Assembly (NCBI GenBank): GCA_003138365.1
Contig: PLFY01000181.1
Span: 52,049 to 90,861 of the forward strand
Reading direction: 5' to 3'
From: Acidobacteriaceae bacterium
Lineage (GTDB): Bacteria; Acidobacteriota; Terriglobia; Terriglobales; Acidobacteriaceae
DNA length: 38,813 bases
Below, one piece after another: positions 30,766 to 37,734 of the stretch (the first letter of the stretch is position 1; each line of letters begins with the position of its first letter). The notes beneath the pieces are model-generated. The model saw nothing but the letters and a program-made list of their open reading frames with translations. It did not search any database and had not been told where the DNA came from. The position numbers and the translations under genes are program-made.

Positions 30766-32037
30766 TCATGTGGCCGACGAATCGTCGTCCACCGAAGCGG
30801 AATCGTCTGCCGGAGCGGAATCATCCACCGGAGTGTCGTCAACCGGAGCGTCGTCTGCAGGGGCCGAGGAGTCGGCCTCTGGGCCCAACGGATCGCCGTA
30901 CTCGCCCGATTCGCCGGCATCGTTGGCACTCCCCTGTTCGTTTTGCGCAGCGTCGGAGTAGAGCTGCGCGTCGGCCGCATCGTCCGGATTCCCGGTAGTA
31001 TCGTCGGCGTAACTCTGCGCGGTCTGCGCGTCCTGATCGGCGGTCTGCTGGTCCGAGTTGGCCCAGCTCTCGTCCTGAGACGCTTCCCAGGTCTGGTCGG
31101 TCGAGTCCGGGCCTCCGTCGTTAGCCACGGTCTGCGAGTCCGAATAGGCTTGCTGAGCATCGGTCTGCGCAGTTGCGTAGTCGCCTGAAGCGGCGGCCTG
31201 TCCCTCTGCCGTCTCGTCCTGCTGGAGCGTTTGCTGGGCGTCACTCGAGGCGTCAGTCTGGGATTGGGCATCAGGGTCAGTCGCGTCGGTGGTGGTGTCA
31301 GGATCGGCAGCGGCGGTGGTGTCCGGATCGGCAGTGGTTGTATCGGGATCGGCAGCGGCGGTGGTGTCCGGGTCGGCAGTGGTTGTATCGGGATCGGCCG
31401 CGGCGGTGGTGTCCGGGTCGGCGGCGGTGGTGTCCGGGTCGGCAGCGGTGGTGTCGGGATCGAAGCCCACGACCCCTGACGGATCGTCGGCGCCGGTCTC
31501 GGTCACGGGAGAATCCATGGGATCGGCGGTGTCGGGCGTCGATATGCCTTCGGTGTCAGGGGAGACAGCGAAAGGTTCAGCCACGCCTTCCGCACCCGTA
31601 TCGCCCGTTGGCGTTATGGTTGATCCGTCTCCGGCGTCAGGGGAGATAGCGGTGGGTTCAACCACGCCTCCCGGATCGGTCTCGCTTGTGGGATCTGTCG
31701 CCGATCCGCTCTCCGTGCCGGGGACATCGGCGCCAGGTTCAATGACCACGACCTCCGGTTCGCCCGCGCCCACGGCAGATGTGGCCGTTCCGCCTCCGGC
31801 ATCGGGAGAGACACCGGCGGATTCAACCACCACAACCTCCGTTTCACCCGCGCCCGTGCCAACTGCGGTTGCGTCCGTTGGATCGTTGCTCCCGGTTGGA
31901 TCGAGAATGGCATCAAAAATCTCTTCAACGACCGATTCGGACCCGGTAGAGGTCGAGGCCTCTGTCGGGTTCGCGGCCGCATTCAAGGTGCCCTCCGGCA
32001 CAACCACTACGACTTCATCGATGGTATTGTCTGGCAT
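30766..32037 (-). CDS. Highly acidic Asp/Thr/Ala repeat protein without basic residues
   Basis: A 423-residue low-complexity protein, last gene of a four-gene operon, 21 bases after the M48-like gene; ATG 32037 has GAGAGG seven bases upstream. I find no Lys, Arg, His or Cys in the whole sequence, so it is a strong polyanion. The N-terminal third has loose repeats with EVVVVE/EVVVIE strands and SPDAG or SPDTE motifs. The centre holds eight DPDTT units spaced 7-8 residues apart (plus strand about 31289-31464). Then comes a Gln/Ala/Asp/Ser-rich stretch with periodic Tyr and Trp, and the C-terminus repeats APADDAPVDDTPVDD. No signal peptide or membrane segment. Disorder and divalent-metal or calcium binding are plausible for DxD-rich repeats, but function is unknown. 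The opposite strand also has a long frame, rejected because it lacks the operon context and ribosome-binding site. Confidence 0.8.
   Translation of the reverse strand: MPDNTIDEVVVVVPEGTLNAAANPTEASTSTGSESVVEEIFDAILDPTGSNDPTDATAVGTGAGETEVVVVESAGVSPDAGGGTATSAVGAGEPEVVVIEPGADVPGTESGSATDPTSETDPGGVVEPTAISPDAGDGSTITPTGDTGAEGVAEPFAVSPDTEGISTPDTADPMDSPVTETGADDPSGVVGFDPDTTAADPDTTAADPDTTAAADPDTTTADPDTTAAADPDTTTADPDTTAAADPDTTTDATDPDAQSQTDASSDAQQTLQQDETAEGQAAASGDYATAQTDAQQAYSDSQTVANDGGPDSTDQTWEASQDESWANSDQQTADQDAQTAQSYADDTTGNPDDAADAQLYSDAAQNEQGSANDAGESGEYGDPLGPEADSSAPADDAPVDDTPVDDSAPADDSASVDDDSSAT
31289..31464. repeat. DPDTT-coding tandem repeats (21/24-base units)
   Basis: Eight units of GAT-CCC/CCG/CCT-GAC-ACC-ACC (read on the minus strand), followed by two or three Ala or Thr codons, are arranged head to tail within the acidic protein gene. 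Unit lengths of 21 and 24 bases alternate in part. Copy number may vary between strains. Confidence 0.85.
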
Positions 32038-32058
32038 AACTCAACCTCTCTTTTCCGG

Positions 32059-33501
32059 TCACCCGGCTGGTTTTTGTGCGGCGGCAGGCGCCGCCGGCGG
32101 GACAACTGATTTTGTTTCTGCGCCGGCAGGCGCCGGCGATGGAGCAGCCGGCTTGGGGCGCAAGGTCATAACGGTTTGACATTGTGGACAGCGGACATTC
32201 ATGGACGTTTTGCCCCGCAAAACCGCAAGCGGAATCCGCATGGCGGCCTGGCACTTGGTGCAGACGACGCGAATGGAGTCCGCAGGTGTTGGCGCCGGGG
32301 CAGGCGCAGCAACCGGAGGACCAGGGGCATGAGCAGCTACGGGAGCCGCCGGCGCTAGCTTCGGTGGAGGGGCGAGTCCCTTGCGAGCGGGCTGCACGCT
32401 CTGGCTCCAGCGCATGAGCTCGGGCTCGCGCGCCGCCATGCCTAACAACCGTAGGCGCCTGGTGGTGTACATCGAAGCAGAGGTTGTCATCTCAGAGATG
32501 CGCGTCATCTGGGCGCCGCTCGCCTCTTCCTGCTTCATCCATTCTTCGATGTTGACTTGCTTGAGCAGTCTGGAGGATTTAATAGACCACGCCAGTAGAA
32601 CGCGGCGGGCGAGGGCCTCGTCCCCGACGGCGAGCAGCCCGGCGCGGTCAGCGGTGATATCCGATTGGCGCGACCACGCCATCAGCGGCATTTCCACCGC
32701 GCCCTCAAGCAACTTCATGGGGCTGATGGCATTCAACAGCCCGTTGGAAAGCATTCCGTGCGGGCCGACGTCGCCGGTGAGGAAACGAGTTACGGTTTTC
32801 CAAAGAGCATGGCCGGCGCGGCAATGCCCCATTTCGCGCGCCAGTACAAACAGCAGTTCGTCGCCCTGAAAGTTATTGAGGATGGCAGTGCCCAGCACGA
32901 TAAACGCGCTGTTGTCCGAGCCGAAGGTGTAGGTGACCCACTGGGAATCGCCTGAGATATACACATCGGGCATTTTGGGCAAGCCAAGAATGCGCGCAGC
33001 CAGGATCGCCTGCTTCCACACATCGGGAAACTGCTTCGGCCCCAGGAGAATGCCGTTGAATGTGGATTCGATCCAGGGGCGGCCCACTTTGTCAGAAACG
33101 GTGCGCACGGCCGAATGGAGCGCGGAGATCTGTTGCAATTTGGTCATCGCCTGGCCGTCCTGTGCCCACAAAAAGACCGAGCGATCGAGCTGATAACCAG
33201 GGAACAAAGGACGCAGCCATCCACATTCCCTGCAGACATTCTCCGCGGGGCCCAGGTTAACCCCGTTGCCGCCGCAGACCTTGCAGACGGGCGGCTGGCT
33301 CTTCACAGAAACCTGGCTTGTGGGTAAGGGCTGGCTAGCGACGAAAGTCGCCGGTACCGGAACAAAAGCCGCAGAAGTCGCTTGGGCCGGCGGCAATGCG
33401 GCCACGAGCCGGGTCCCACAGAAGGTGCAAAATAAAGAGCCGAGCGCAACAGGCATGTGTCCTTGGGGACAAGCGAGCGGCGGTGCGGTGGTTGTGGCCA
33501 T
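32059..33501 (-). CDS. M48-peptidase-like protein with zinc ribbons and altered HExxH
   Basis: A 480-residue protein. Zinc-ribbon pairs lie at the N-terminus (C11..C25-TFC, and CKVCGGNG..CRECGW at 73-93). A central M48-like domain (about 105-345) and a Pro/Ala linker follow, and a C-terminal MJ0042-type ribbon (VCTKCQAAMRIPL..CPQCQ) ends it. In M48 peptidases the zinc site is HExxH plus a distal Glu. Here the first motif reads LLFVLAREMGHCRAGH, with Arg222 for the first His (codon CGC). The distal motif reads SDITADRAG, with Asp281 where Glu is usual. Two of three zinc ligands are thus changed, so it may be a pseudo-peptidase or use another chemistry. No clear membrane helix or signal peptide. 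ATG 33501 has AAGGA five bases upstream. It lies 33 bases after the DUF2752 gene. Confidence 0.85.
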   Translation of the reverse strand: MATTTAPPLACPQGHMPVALGSLFCTFCGTRLVAALPPAQATSAAFVPVPATFVASQPLPTSQVSVKSQPPVCKVCGGNGVNLGPAENVCRECGWLRPLFPGYQLDRSVFLWAQDGQAMTKLQQISALHSAVRTVSDKVGRPWIESTFNGILLGPKQFPDVWKQAILAARILGLPKMPDVYISGDSQWVTYTFGSDNSAFIVLGTAILNNFQGDELLFVLAREMGHCRAGHALWKTVTRFLTGDVGPHGMLSNGLLNAISPMKLLEGAVEMPLMAWSRQSDITADRAGLLAVGDEALARRVLLAWSIKSSRLLKQVNIEEWMKQEEASGAQMTRISEMTTSASMYTTRRLRLLGMAAREPELMRWSQSVQPARKGLAPPPKLAPAAPVAAHAPGPPVAAPAPAPTPADSIRVVCTKCQAAMRIPLAVLRGKTSMNVRCPQCQTVMTLRPKPAAPSPAPAGAETKSVVPPAAPAAAQKPAG

Positions 33502-33534
33502 TGGCTATCCTTTTCCTGTCGCAGAGAACGAAAC

Positions 33535-33963
33535 TCAGTGACCCGCGAACTGCAAATCCGCTAACTTGAAAATCCAGCTGAGAAAGTACAGCGCAGTCGC
33601 AGCATAGATAGCCTTGCTGAAGTGAGCGCTCTCTGTAATCCGTCGAAATGACATGCGGCGCCAGAGCAGAAAGATCGAGGCCGGTATCAGGGACACAGTG
33701 CCCAGGAACGCCAGGATGCCGAATGGATTGGCGAGAAACGCTTTCCAGAACTGCAACCGGATGGCCCACGCGAAACAGGTGGTCAAGCCGCAACTCGGGC
33801 AGGGCAGATGCGTCAATCGCAGAAAGTTGCATGGAGGCAGCCCGAGCTGCGTATGCGTTCCATAGCCGCATGCTGCCGGCTTCAGCCAGCCTGCGACCGC
33901 GAGAACAGTGCAGGCAGACACCAGCAGACCAATGGCAACCAATTTGTCGGTCCGCCTGTACAT
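33535..33963 (-). CDS. DUF2752 membrane protein
   Basis: A 142-residue membrane protein of the DUF2752 family, recognised by the hallmark LPCPSCGLTTCFAWAIRLQF (the CPxCGLT motif) following a CGYGTHTQLGLPPC segment. Three hydrophobic helices are visible: about residues 10-28 (LVAIGLLVSACTVLAVAGW), about 80-100 (FGILAFLGTVSLIPASIFLLW) and about 115-133. The Cys-rich loop between the first two would face one side of the membrane and could bind metal. ATG 33963 follows AAGGGA about eight bases upstream; the longer frame to 34035 overlaps the preceding gene and is less likely. The gene starts 19 bases after the zinc-ribbon protein gene. No function is established for DUF2752, which commonly occurs next to DUF4190/CD225-type small membrane proteins, as here. 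Confidence 0.88.
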   Translation of the reverse strand: MYRRTDKLVAIGLLVSACTVLAVAGWLKPAACGYGTHTQLGLPPCNFLRLTHLPCPSCGLTTCFAWAIRLQFWKAFLANPFGILAFLGTVSLIPASIFLLWRRMSFRRITESAHFSKAIYAATALYFLSWIFKLADLQFAGH

Positions 33964-33982
33964 GATGACAATCCCTTCGGCC

Positions 33983-34492
33983 TTAGAAACGCCGCAGTCC
34001 CGCCAGACCCGAAAACAGGCAGATGCCGAGAACAAATAAACTCAGGGCAATGATGTTCAGGTAGAAAGCGCCCTTGGCCCAGCCCTCATCCAGATGCGGC
34101 GCCCGCCCGGCGGCGATCTCATCCATATCTTTTTTGGCAAGAAAAATCCCTGGCACCCCGGTCAAGGGTCCGCAGCAGAACAGGGCGGCGATGCCCAACC
34201 CGACGGCCCATTTGGTGTTGTCACCGGCCACCTTGGCGCCGGGAACCAGTTGGGGATAAACGCTCGTGGGCGGAGGATTAGCGCCAGGGGGCGGAGGATA
34301 AGCGTTGGGTGGAGGCGGATTGAGGTTGGGGGGCGGAGCTTGGTTCGCGGCAGGTTGCTGCCACCCCGGCGACGACGAACTGTTAGCGGAGGCGCCTGAT
34401 TGTTGAGCGGCCAGCGGAGTTCCGCAGGTTCCGCAGAACGCTGAATTTGGCGAATTTGTCCCGCCACAGCGTGGGCAAATGACATCGTTCAT
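33983..34492 (-). CDS. Zinc-ribbon, proline-rich membrane protein (DUF4190/CD225-like)
   Basis: A 169-residue protein, first gene of the cassette. The N-terminal zinc ribbon is MNDVICPRCGGTNSPNSAFC followed by GTCG (two CxxC knuckles, residues 6-9 and 20-23). A proline/asparagine-rich linker (about 45-85, with NPPPPNAYPPPPGANPPP) follows. Two hydrophobic helices complete it: WAVGLGIAALFCCGPLTGVP (about 95-115) and FYLNIIALSLFVLGICLFSG (about 143-163), joined by AKKDMDEIAAGRAPHLDEGW. This two-helix hairpin with a polar G-R/K-rich loop is the DUF4190 or CD225/dispanin pattern. The ribbon and linker probably face the cytoplasm. ATG 34492 has AAGGTG upstream. Function is unknown; it may be a membrane scaffold for the other cassette products. 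Confidence 0.82.
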   Translation of the reverse strand: MNDVICPRCGGTNSPNSAFCGTCGTPLAAQQSGASANSSSSPGWQQPAANQAPPPNLNPPPPNAYPPPPGANPPPTSVYPQLVPGAKVAGDNTKWAVGLGIAALFCCGPLTGVPGIFLAKKDMDEIAAGRAPHLDEGWAKGAFYLNIIALSLFVLGICLFSGLAGLRRF

Positions 34493-35107
34493 CGCAAGTC
34501 ACCTTAAAAACTACGTGAAAAAGCCAGATCGCCAACGGACTCCACACCCCGCCGAAGCGCGACAAAAGCGCCACGCATCGAGCGGAGGGAGAGAGGTGTT
34601 CGGAATTACTCTACTCGGTTTTGTTGTCGATAGGGCAAAAAAACTTGTGCAATTCTGGGAAGCTCGCCAATCCGCCACTCTGATTGTGATGACGTCGCCG
34701 GGTACCCAGGGAAGATGTCCTGCCAGGGATTGCTGCCCTCACGACCTATAAGGCCCGCGACTTTTGCTGTTTCGGACGAGAGAATAGCCGACGCCCGATG
34801 TATGGTGTCTCAACTGGCTGTTCCTCTCCAGGCCGCCCGGCCAAGCGGTCGTGGATTTCTTTAGGTCTCCGTCGACGTCGTTCGAGTTGGAGTCTTTTCT
34901 CTGCGCCGGCTACCAGCGAACGGCCTCGCATCGCCACCGGGCACGATTCTCAAAGTCAATTTAAGGGCGTCGTTCCGGATGAATGACCGGCAACTCATCA
35001 GTTACACCTGCGCTAATAACCAAGTGCGTATATGCAATGGGAGGGCAGTTTTGGAGGAGTTCTCTGTCTCCTATCCCGTCAAACGGGATGGATGATGCTC
35101 GATTGTC
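34493..35107. other. 615-base intergenic region, no gene seen
   Basis: Located between the four-gene cassette, which it should drive leftward, and the 3' end of the anti-sigma gene. Frames inside are short and lack protein character. A GGGTACCCAGGGA motif near 34700 recurs near 38725. No RNA gene or strong promoter was recognised. Confidence 0.5.
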
Positions 35108-35791
35108 TTATCCGCGCACTGACACGCCGGAGAACGACAGCACCGCCAGACCGCGCACTGGCTGGCCGAAGAAACGCGCCGGCTCAAAGCGGCCGGTCAG
35201 AAGCATGTTCTCAATCTGCGAGCGAGTCGCATCGTCGTTGGGCCCGGAGACGATGCGATAGTCGTACATCTGACCCGCGCCATTGATATAGGCTTCCACC
35301 ACCACCGGGCCGGAAAAGCTGTCGATCTGATTGTTGCCCGCACCGCTTGAGAGACTCACCAGGCGAGGCGCCGTGGGATTTCCAAGCGGTTCGTCCTTGC
35401 TGGCCTGCGCCGATTCCGGCTGGGCAAACATGCTGACCAGCACAATCACCGTGCCCAGCAGCAGCACCGCACTGGCAAACCCGGCCGAGGCCTGCAGCAG
35501 GAATGGACCTACGGTGTTTTTCCAGGCCAGGTTCCAGCCTTGGAAAACGCTTCGCCGGCTGCGCGCTCGCTCCTGGCTCACCGCCACGCGAATCCGCAAC
35601 AGCAGGTCTGCCGGCTCCGGCACTGGGCCCAACAAAGCCAGGGACGACTGCACTTGCCGTAGCGATGCCCACTCATGGGCACACTCCCGGCAATCTTCCA
35701 GGTGGGCGGCGATGCGCTGCATCTCATGTCCGTTCAGTTGGCCATCCAGATACTCCGTAAACCTTGCCTGCACTGCATTGCATCCACTCAT
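35108..35791 (-). CDS. Zinc-finger anti-sigma factor with TonB-C-like tail
   Basis: A 227-residue membrane anti-sigma factor, expected to hold the ECF sigma factor encoded just upstream. The N-terminal ZAS domain contains IAAHLEDCRECAHEW, the H-x3-C-x2-C zinc motif. One membrane helix lies near residues 100-122 (ASAVLLLGTVIVLVSMF). The periplasmic part ends with VVVEAYINGAGQMYDYRIVS and PVRGLAVLSFSGVSVRG, the strand pattern of TonB C-terminal-like domains, which might sense an envelope partner. Its ATG overlaps the TGA of the sigma gene (ATGA), implying coupled translation and balanced amounts. What signal releases the sigma factor is not evident; a TonB-like periplasmic domain on an anti-sigma factor is uncommon but I recall it from acidobacteria. 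Confidence 0.85.
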   Translation of the reverse strand: MSGCNAVQARFTEYLDGQLNGHEMQRIAAHLEDCRECAHEWASLRQVQSSLALLGPVPEPADLLLRIRVAVSQERARSRRSVFQGWNLAWKNTVGPFLLQASAGFASAVLLLGTVIVLVSMFAQPESAQASKDEPLGNPTAPRLVSLSSGAGNNQIDSFSGPVVVEAYINGAGQMYDYRIVSGPNDDATRSQIENMLLTGRFEPARFFGQPVRGLAVLSFSGVSVRG

Positions 35792-36480
35792 CGCGCCTCC
35801 TCTCCCAGAACTGCCTCATATGCTGTAGGCGCCGGGTGGCTTGCACCGGCCGCCGATGCCGTCAGAATCGACTTTAAACAGGCTCGTCCCCGGACCAGCC
35901 TCGACTTGACCGTCCCCAGATTCACGCCCTGCATCTCCGCCACTTCCTCGTAGACAAACCCCTCGATATCGCGCAGGATCAGCGTACTGCGGAACGGTTC
36001 AGGCACCTGCTTCAAACCCGCCTCAACCCGCGCTCGGTTCTCGCCATGAACCACCGCCTCAAATGGGCCTTCGGACGGGTCCACCAGCATATCGATCAGC
36101 CGCGTTGGCGAGCCGCATTGCCCCTCGCTCGTCTCCTGCTCGATGGGCACTTCCTGCTGCTTGTGCCGCATCCACCAGCGCCGCTGGTTCGAGGCCTCGT
36201 GCAGAGCAATCCGGTAGATCCAGGTCCGCAACGACGAACCACCATGAAAATTCCCTACACCCCGGAATACCTTCACGAAGACTTCCTGGGTCAGGTCGGC
36301 GGCATCGGCGGGGTCCTGCACGGTGCGCGCCAGCAGGGAGTAGATCGGCTGGTGGAAGCGCGCGATCAACCACGCGAACGCTTCCTCCGAGCCGGCTCGA
36401 AGTTCCGCAATCAGAGCCGCTTCTTCGGATTGGAGCGTTAACGCGCTGGCAAGATTGCCCATGGTGAGGTCCGCCTGCAT
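35788..36480 (-). CDS. ECF-type RNA polymerase sigma factor
   Basis: A 230-residue sigma-70 family factor of the ECF (SigE/RpoE-like) type. Region 2 is seen in FAWLIARFHQPIYSLLARTV, DAADLTQEVFVKVFRGVGNF and SSLRTWIYRIALHEASNQRR, which bind the core enzyme and melt the -10. Region 4 is seen in LRDIEGFVYEEVAEMQGVNL followed by GTVKSRLVRGR, a helix-turn-helix that binds the -35. The ATG at 36480 is chosen because GGGAGG lies eight bases before it and regions 1 and 3 are absent, as expected; the same frame stays open to 36726, but that extension is Arg/Lys/Gly-rich low-complexity sequence. The anti-sigma gene overlaps its stop codon. ECF factors often control envelope-stress genes and their own operon; no target promoters were identified here. 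Confidence 0.92.
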   Translation of the reverse strand: MQADLTMGNLASALTLQSEEAALIAELRAGSEEAFAWLIARFHQPIYSLLARTVQDPADAADLTQEVFVKVFRGVGNFHGGSSLRTWIYRIALHEASNQRRWWMRHKQQEVPIEQETSEGQCGSPTRLIDMLVDPSEGPFEAVVHGENRARVEAGLKQVPEPFRSTLILRDIEGFVYEEVAEMQGVNLGTVKSRLVRGRACLKSILTASAAGASHPAPTAYEAVLGEEAR

Positions 36481-36978
36481 CTCAGTGTCCTCCCACCTTA
36501 CCGCAACATTCGCACCCTTGGCATCTTTCATTTTCGCCGGATCAATTTGCCCGAATGCGAAATGCCCGAATACCGATCGTCCGAATCTGCCGCCGCTTTT
36601 CGGCCTTGCCTTGGCTCTGCGGCCTTGTCTTGGCTCTGCGGCTTTGTCGCGGCCACTCGACCCAACGGACTCAAAATCTGCCGCCGGAAACCCGATGCTG
36701 CCCCGAGTGCGCGGGAAACGGAACATCGGCTTCTCACCGAATGTCCCGCGCTCTCTATTATTTTAGACACCGGACCCTACCCAAAGTGTTCCCGGTCACG
36801 CACGTTTTGTTTCTCCAGACGGTTCCCAGGGGGCAGTTGCCACCCATCCCGGAACTGTGCCGTGCCCATCCATCCGGACTTGGGATCGGTTCGATCCCCT
36901 TGGATCCCTTTGAATTCCCTTATATTTCCAGGCTCAACCCGCATTTCAGCCCACTCCGGTTCCTGACGCGGCTTGTGT
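36481..36978. other. Region upstream of the sigma gene, short tandem repeat
   Basis: About 500 bases without a supported gene. It carries a tandem repeat near 36598-36650, two imperfect copies of CGGCCTTGCCTTGGCTCTG and a partial third. The sigma-factor promoter should lie here. No RNA gene was recognised before the tRNA. Confidence 0.5.
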
Positions 36979-37007
36979 TTGACGAATCACGCCCCAGCGG
37001 AGACAAT
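36979..37007 (+). promoter_or_regulatory. Sigma70 promoter of tRNA-Ala
   Basis: TTGACG (36979-36984) and GACAAT (37002-37007) are 17 bases apart and match the -35 and -10 consensus at five and four positions. The start would be near 37014, about 20 bases before the mature tRNA. Confidence 0.7.
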
Positions 37008-37033
37008 AGGAGAGTTGCATCCCTGCAGCAAGT

Positions 37034-37109
37034 GGGCCTGTGGCGCAGCTGGGAGCGCGCTTCCATGGCATGGAAGAGGTCATCGGTTCGATCCCGATCA
37101 GGTCCACCA
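37034..37109 (+). tRNA. tRNA-Ala (anticodon GGC)
   Basis: A 76-base cloverleaf with encoded CCA. The acceptor stem pairs GGGCCTG with CAGGTCC (one G-T pair), with discriminator A. The anticodon stem CTTCC/GGAAG encloses ATGGCAT, giving anticodon GGC for codon GCC. The T arm is ATCGG-TTCGATC-CCGAT. A good promoter precedes it, and trmO follows after 79 bases. Confidence 0.97.
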
Positions 37110-37188
37110 ATCACTCCCACAACCTGCCAAACCGGCAAAAGTGCAGATTCCGCCTGCGTCTGCCTGCTGCGCTGAGGAACACTCGCTC

Positions 37189-37635
37189 ATGTTTACGCCC
37201 CGGCCCATTGGATTCGTAAGTAGCCCTTTCAAAGAGACAGCCGCCATTCCCAAGGGCCTTGGCGCCAAACACACAGCAGAAGGAGTGCTCAAGATCCTGC
37301 CGGAGTTTGAGCCCGGGCTCAACGACATCGAGGGCTTCTCTCACCTGTTCGTGCTCTGGACCTTCGACCGCTCCGACGGCTTCGACTTGAGTGCCGCCCC
37401 GCCCTCCGACGATCGGCCGCACGGCGTGTTTGCCACTCGATCTCCGCGACGGCCAAATCCGATCGGCCTGACCGTCGTTGAACTGCTTCGCCGCGACCAG
37501 GGATCGCTCTACGTTCGTGGCGTCGACATGCTGGACGGAACGCCGATTCTCGATATCAAGCCTTACCTATCCAGCATCCCCGCCGAGACCTTGCGCCGCG
37601 GATGGCTGGCTGAAGCAGAGGCTCGAAAAGCGTAG
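37189..37635 (+). CDS. trmO: TrmO: tRNA t6A37 N6-methyltransferase
   Basis: A 148-residue TrmO (TsaA/YaeB) protein that methylates N6-threonylcarbamoyladenosine at position 37 of certain tRNAs using S-adenosylmethionine. The single beta-barrel domain shows PIGFVSSPFKETAAIPKG at the start, DIEGFSHLFVLWTF, and the signature DDRPHGVFATRSPRRPNPIG followed by LTVVELL, then VRGVDMLDGTPILDIKPY. It is shorter than E. coli TrmO (235 residues), lacking its C-terminal domain, as in many bacteria and archaea. The ATG at 37189 (GAGGA ten bases upstream) fits the conserved start; the frame remains open farther upstream but overlaps the tRNA gene. Possibly co-transcribed with tRNA-Ala, though that tRNA is not a t6A substrate. 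Confidence 0.92.
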   Translation: MFTPRPIGFVSSPFKETAAIPKGLGAKHTAEGVLKILPEFEPGLNDIEGFSHLFVLWTFDRSDGFDLSAAPPSDDRPHGVFATRSPRRPNPIGLTVVELLRRDQGSLYVRGVDMLDGTPILDIKPYLSSIPAETLRRGWLAEAEARKA

Positions 37636-37734
37636 CCCTCCTGGGCCGCCCCGCGCTTTCGCGCGGCCATTGTCCAGACAGCCGGAGTACCTTCTCCCAC
37701 GCCGCCTCGGGAGTTCGTGTGGTACATTTGCGCC

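Noticed and set aside
31289-32179. 296-residue plus-strand frame with VVSGSA repeats
   Set aside because: It mirrors the DPDTT repeats. The minus strand has a ribosome-binding site, operon spacing and consistent acidic composition; the plus frame also runs on into the M48-like gene's 3' end.
36481-36726. 82-residue N-terminal extension of the ECF sigma factor
   Set aside because: Low-complexity Arg/Lys/Gly sequence produced by a short tandem repeat; GGGAGG precedes the ATG at 36480.
36973-37188. N-terminal extension of TrmO through the tRNA gene
   Set aside because: The extension is the translation of the tRNA-Ala gene and its leader; the family start is at 37189.
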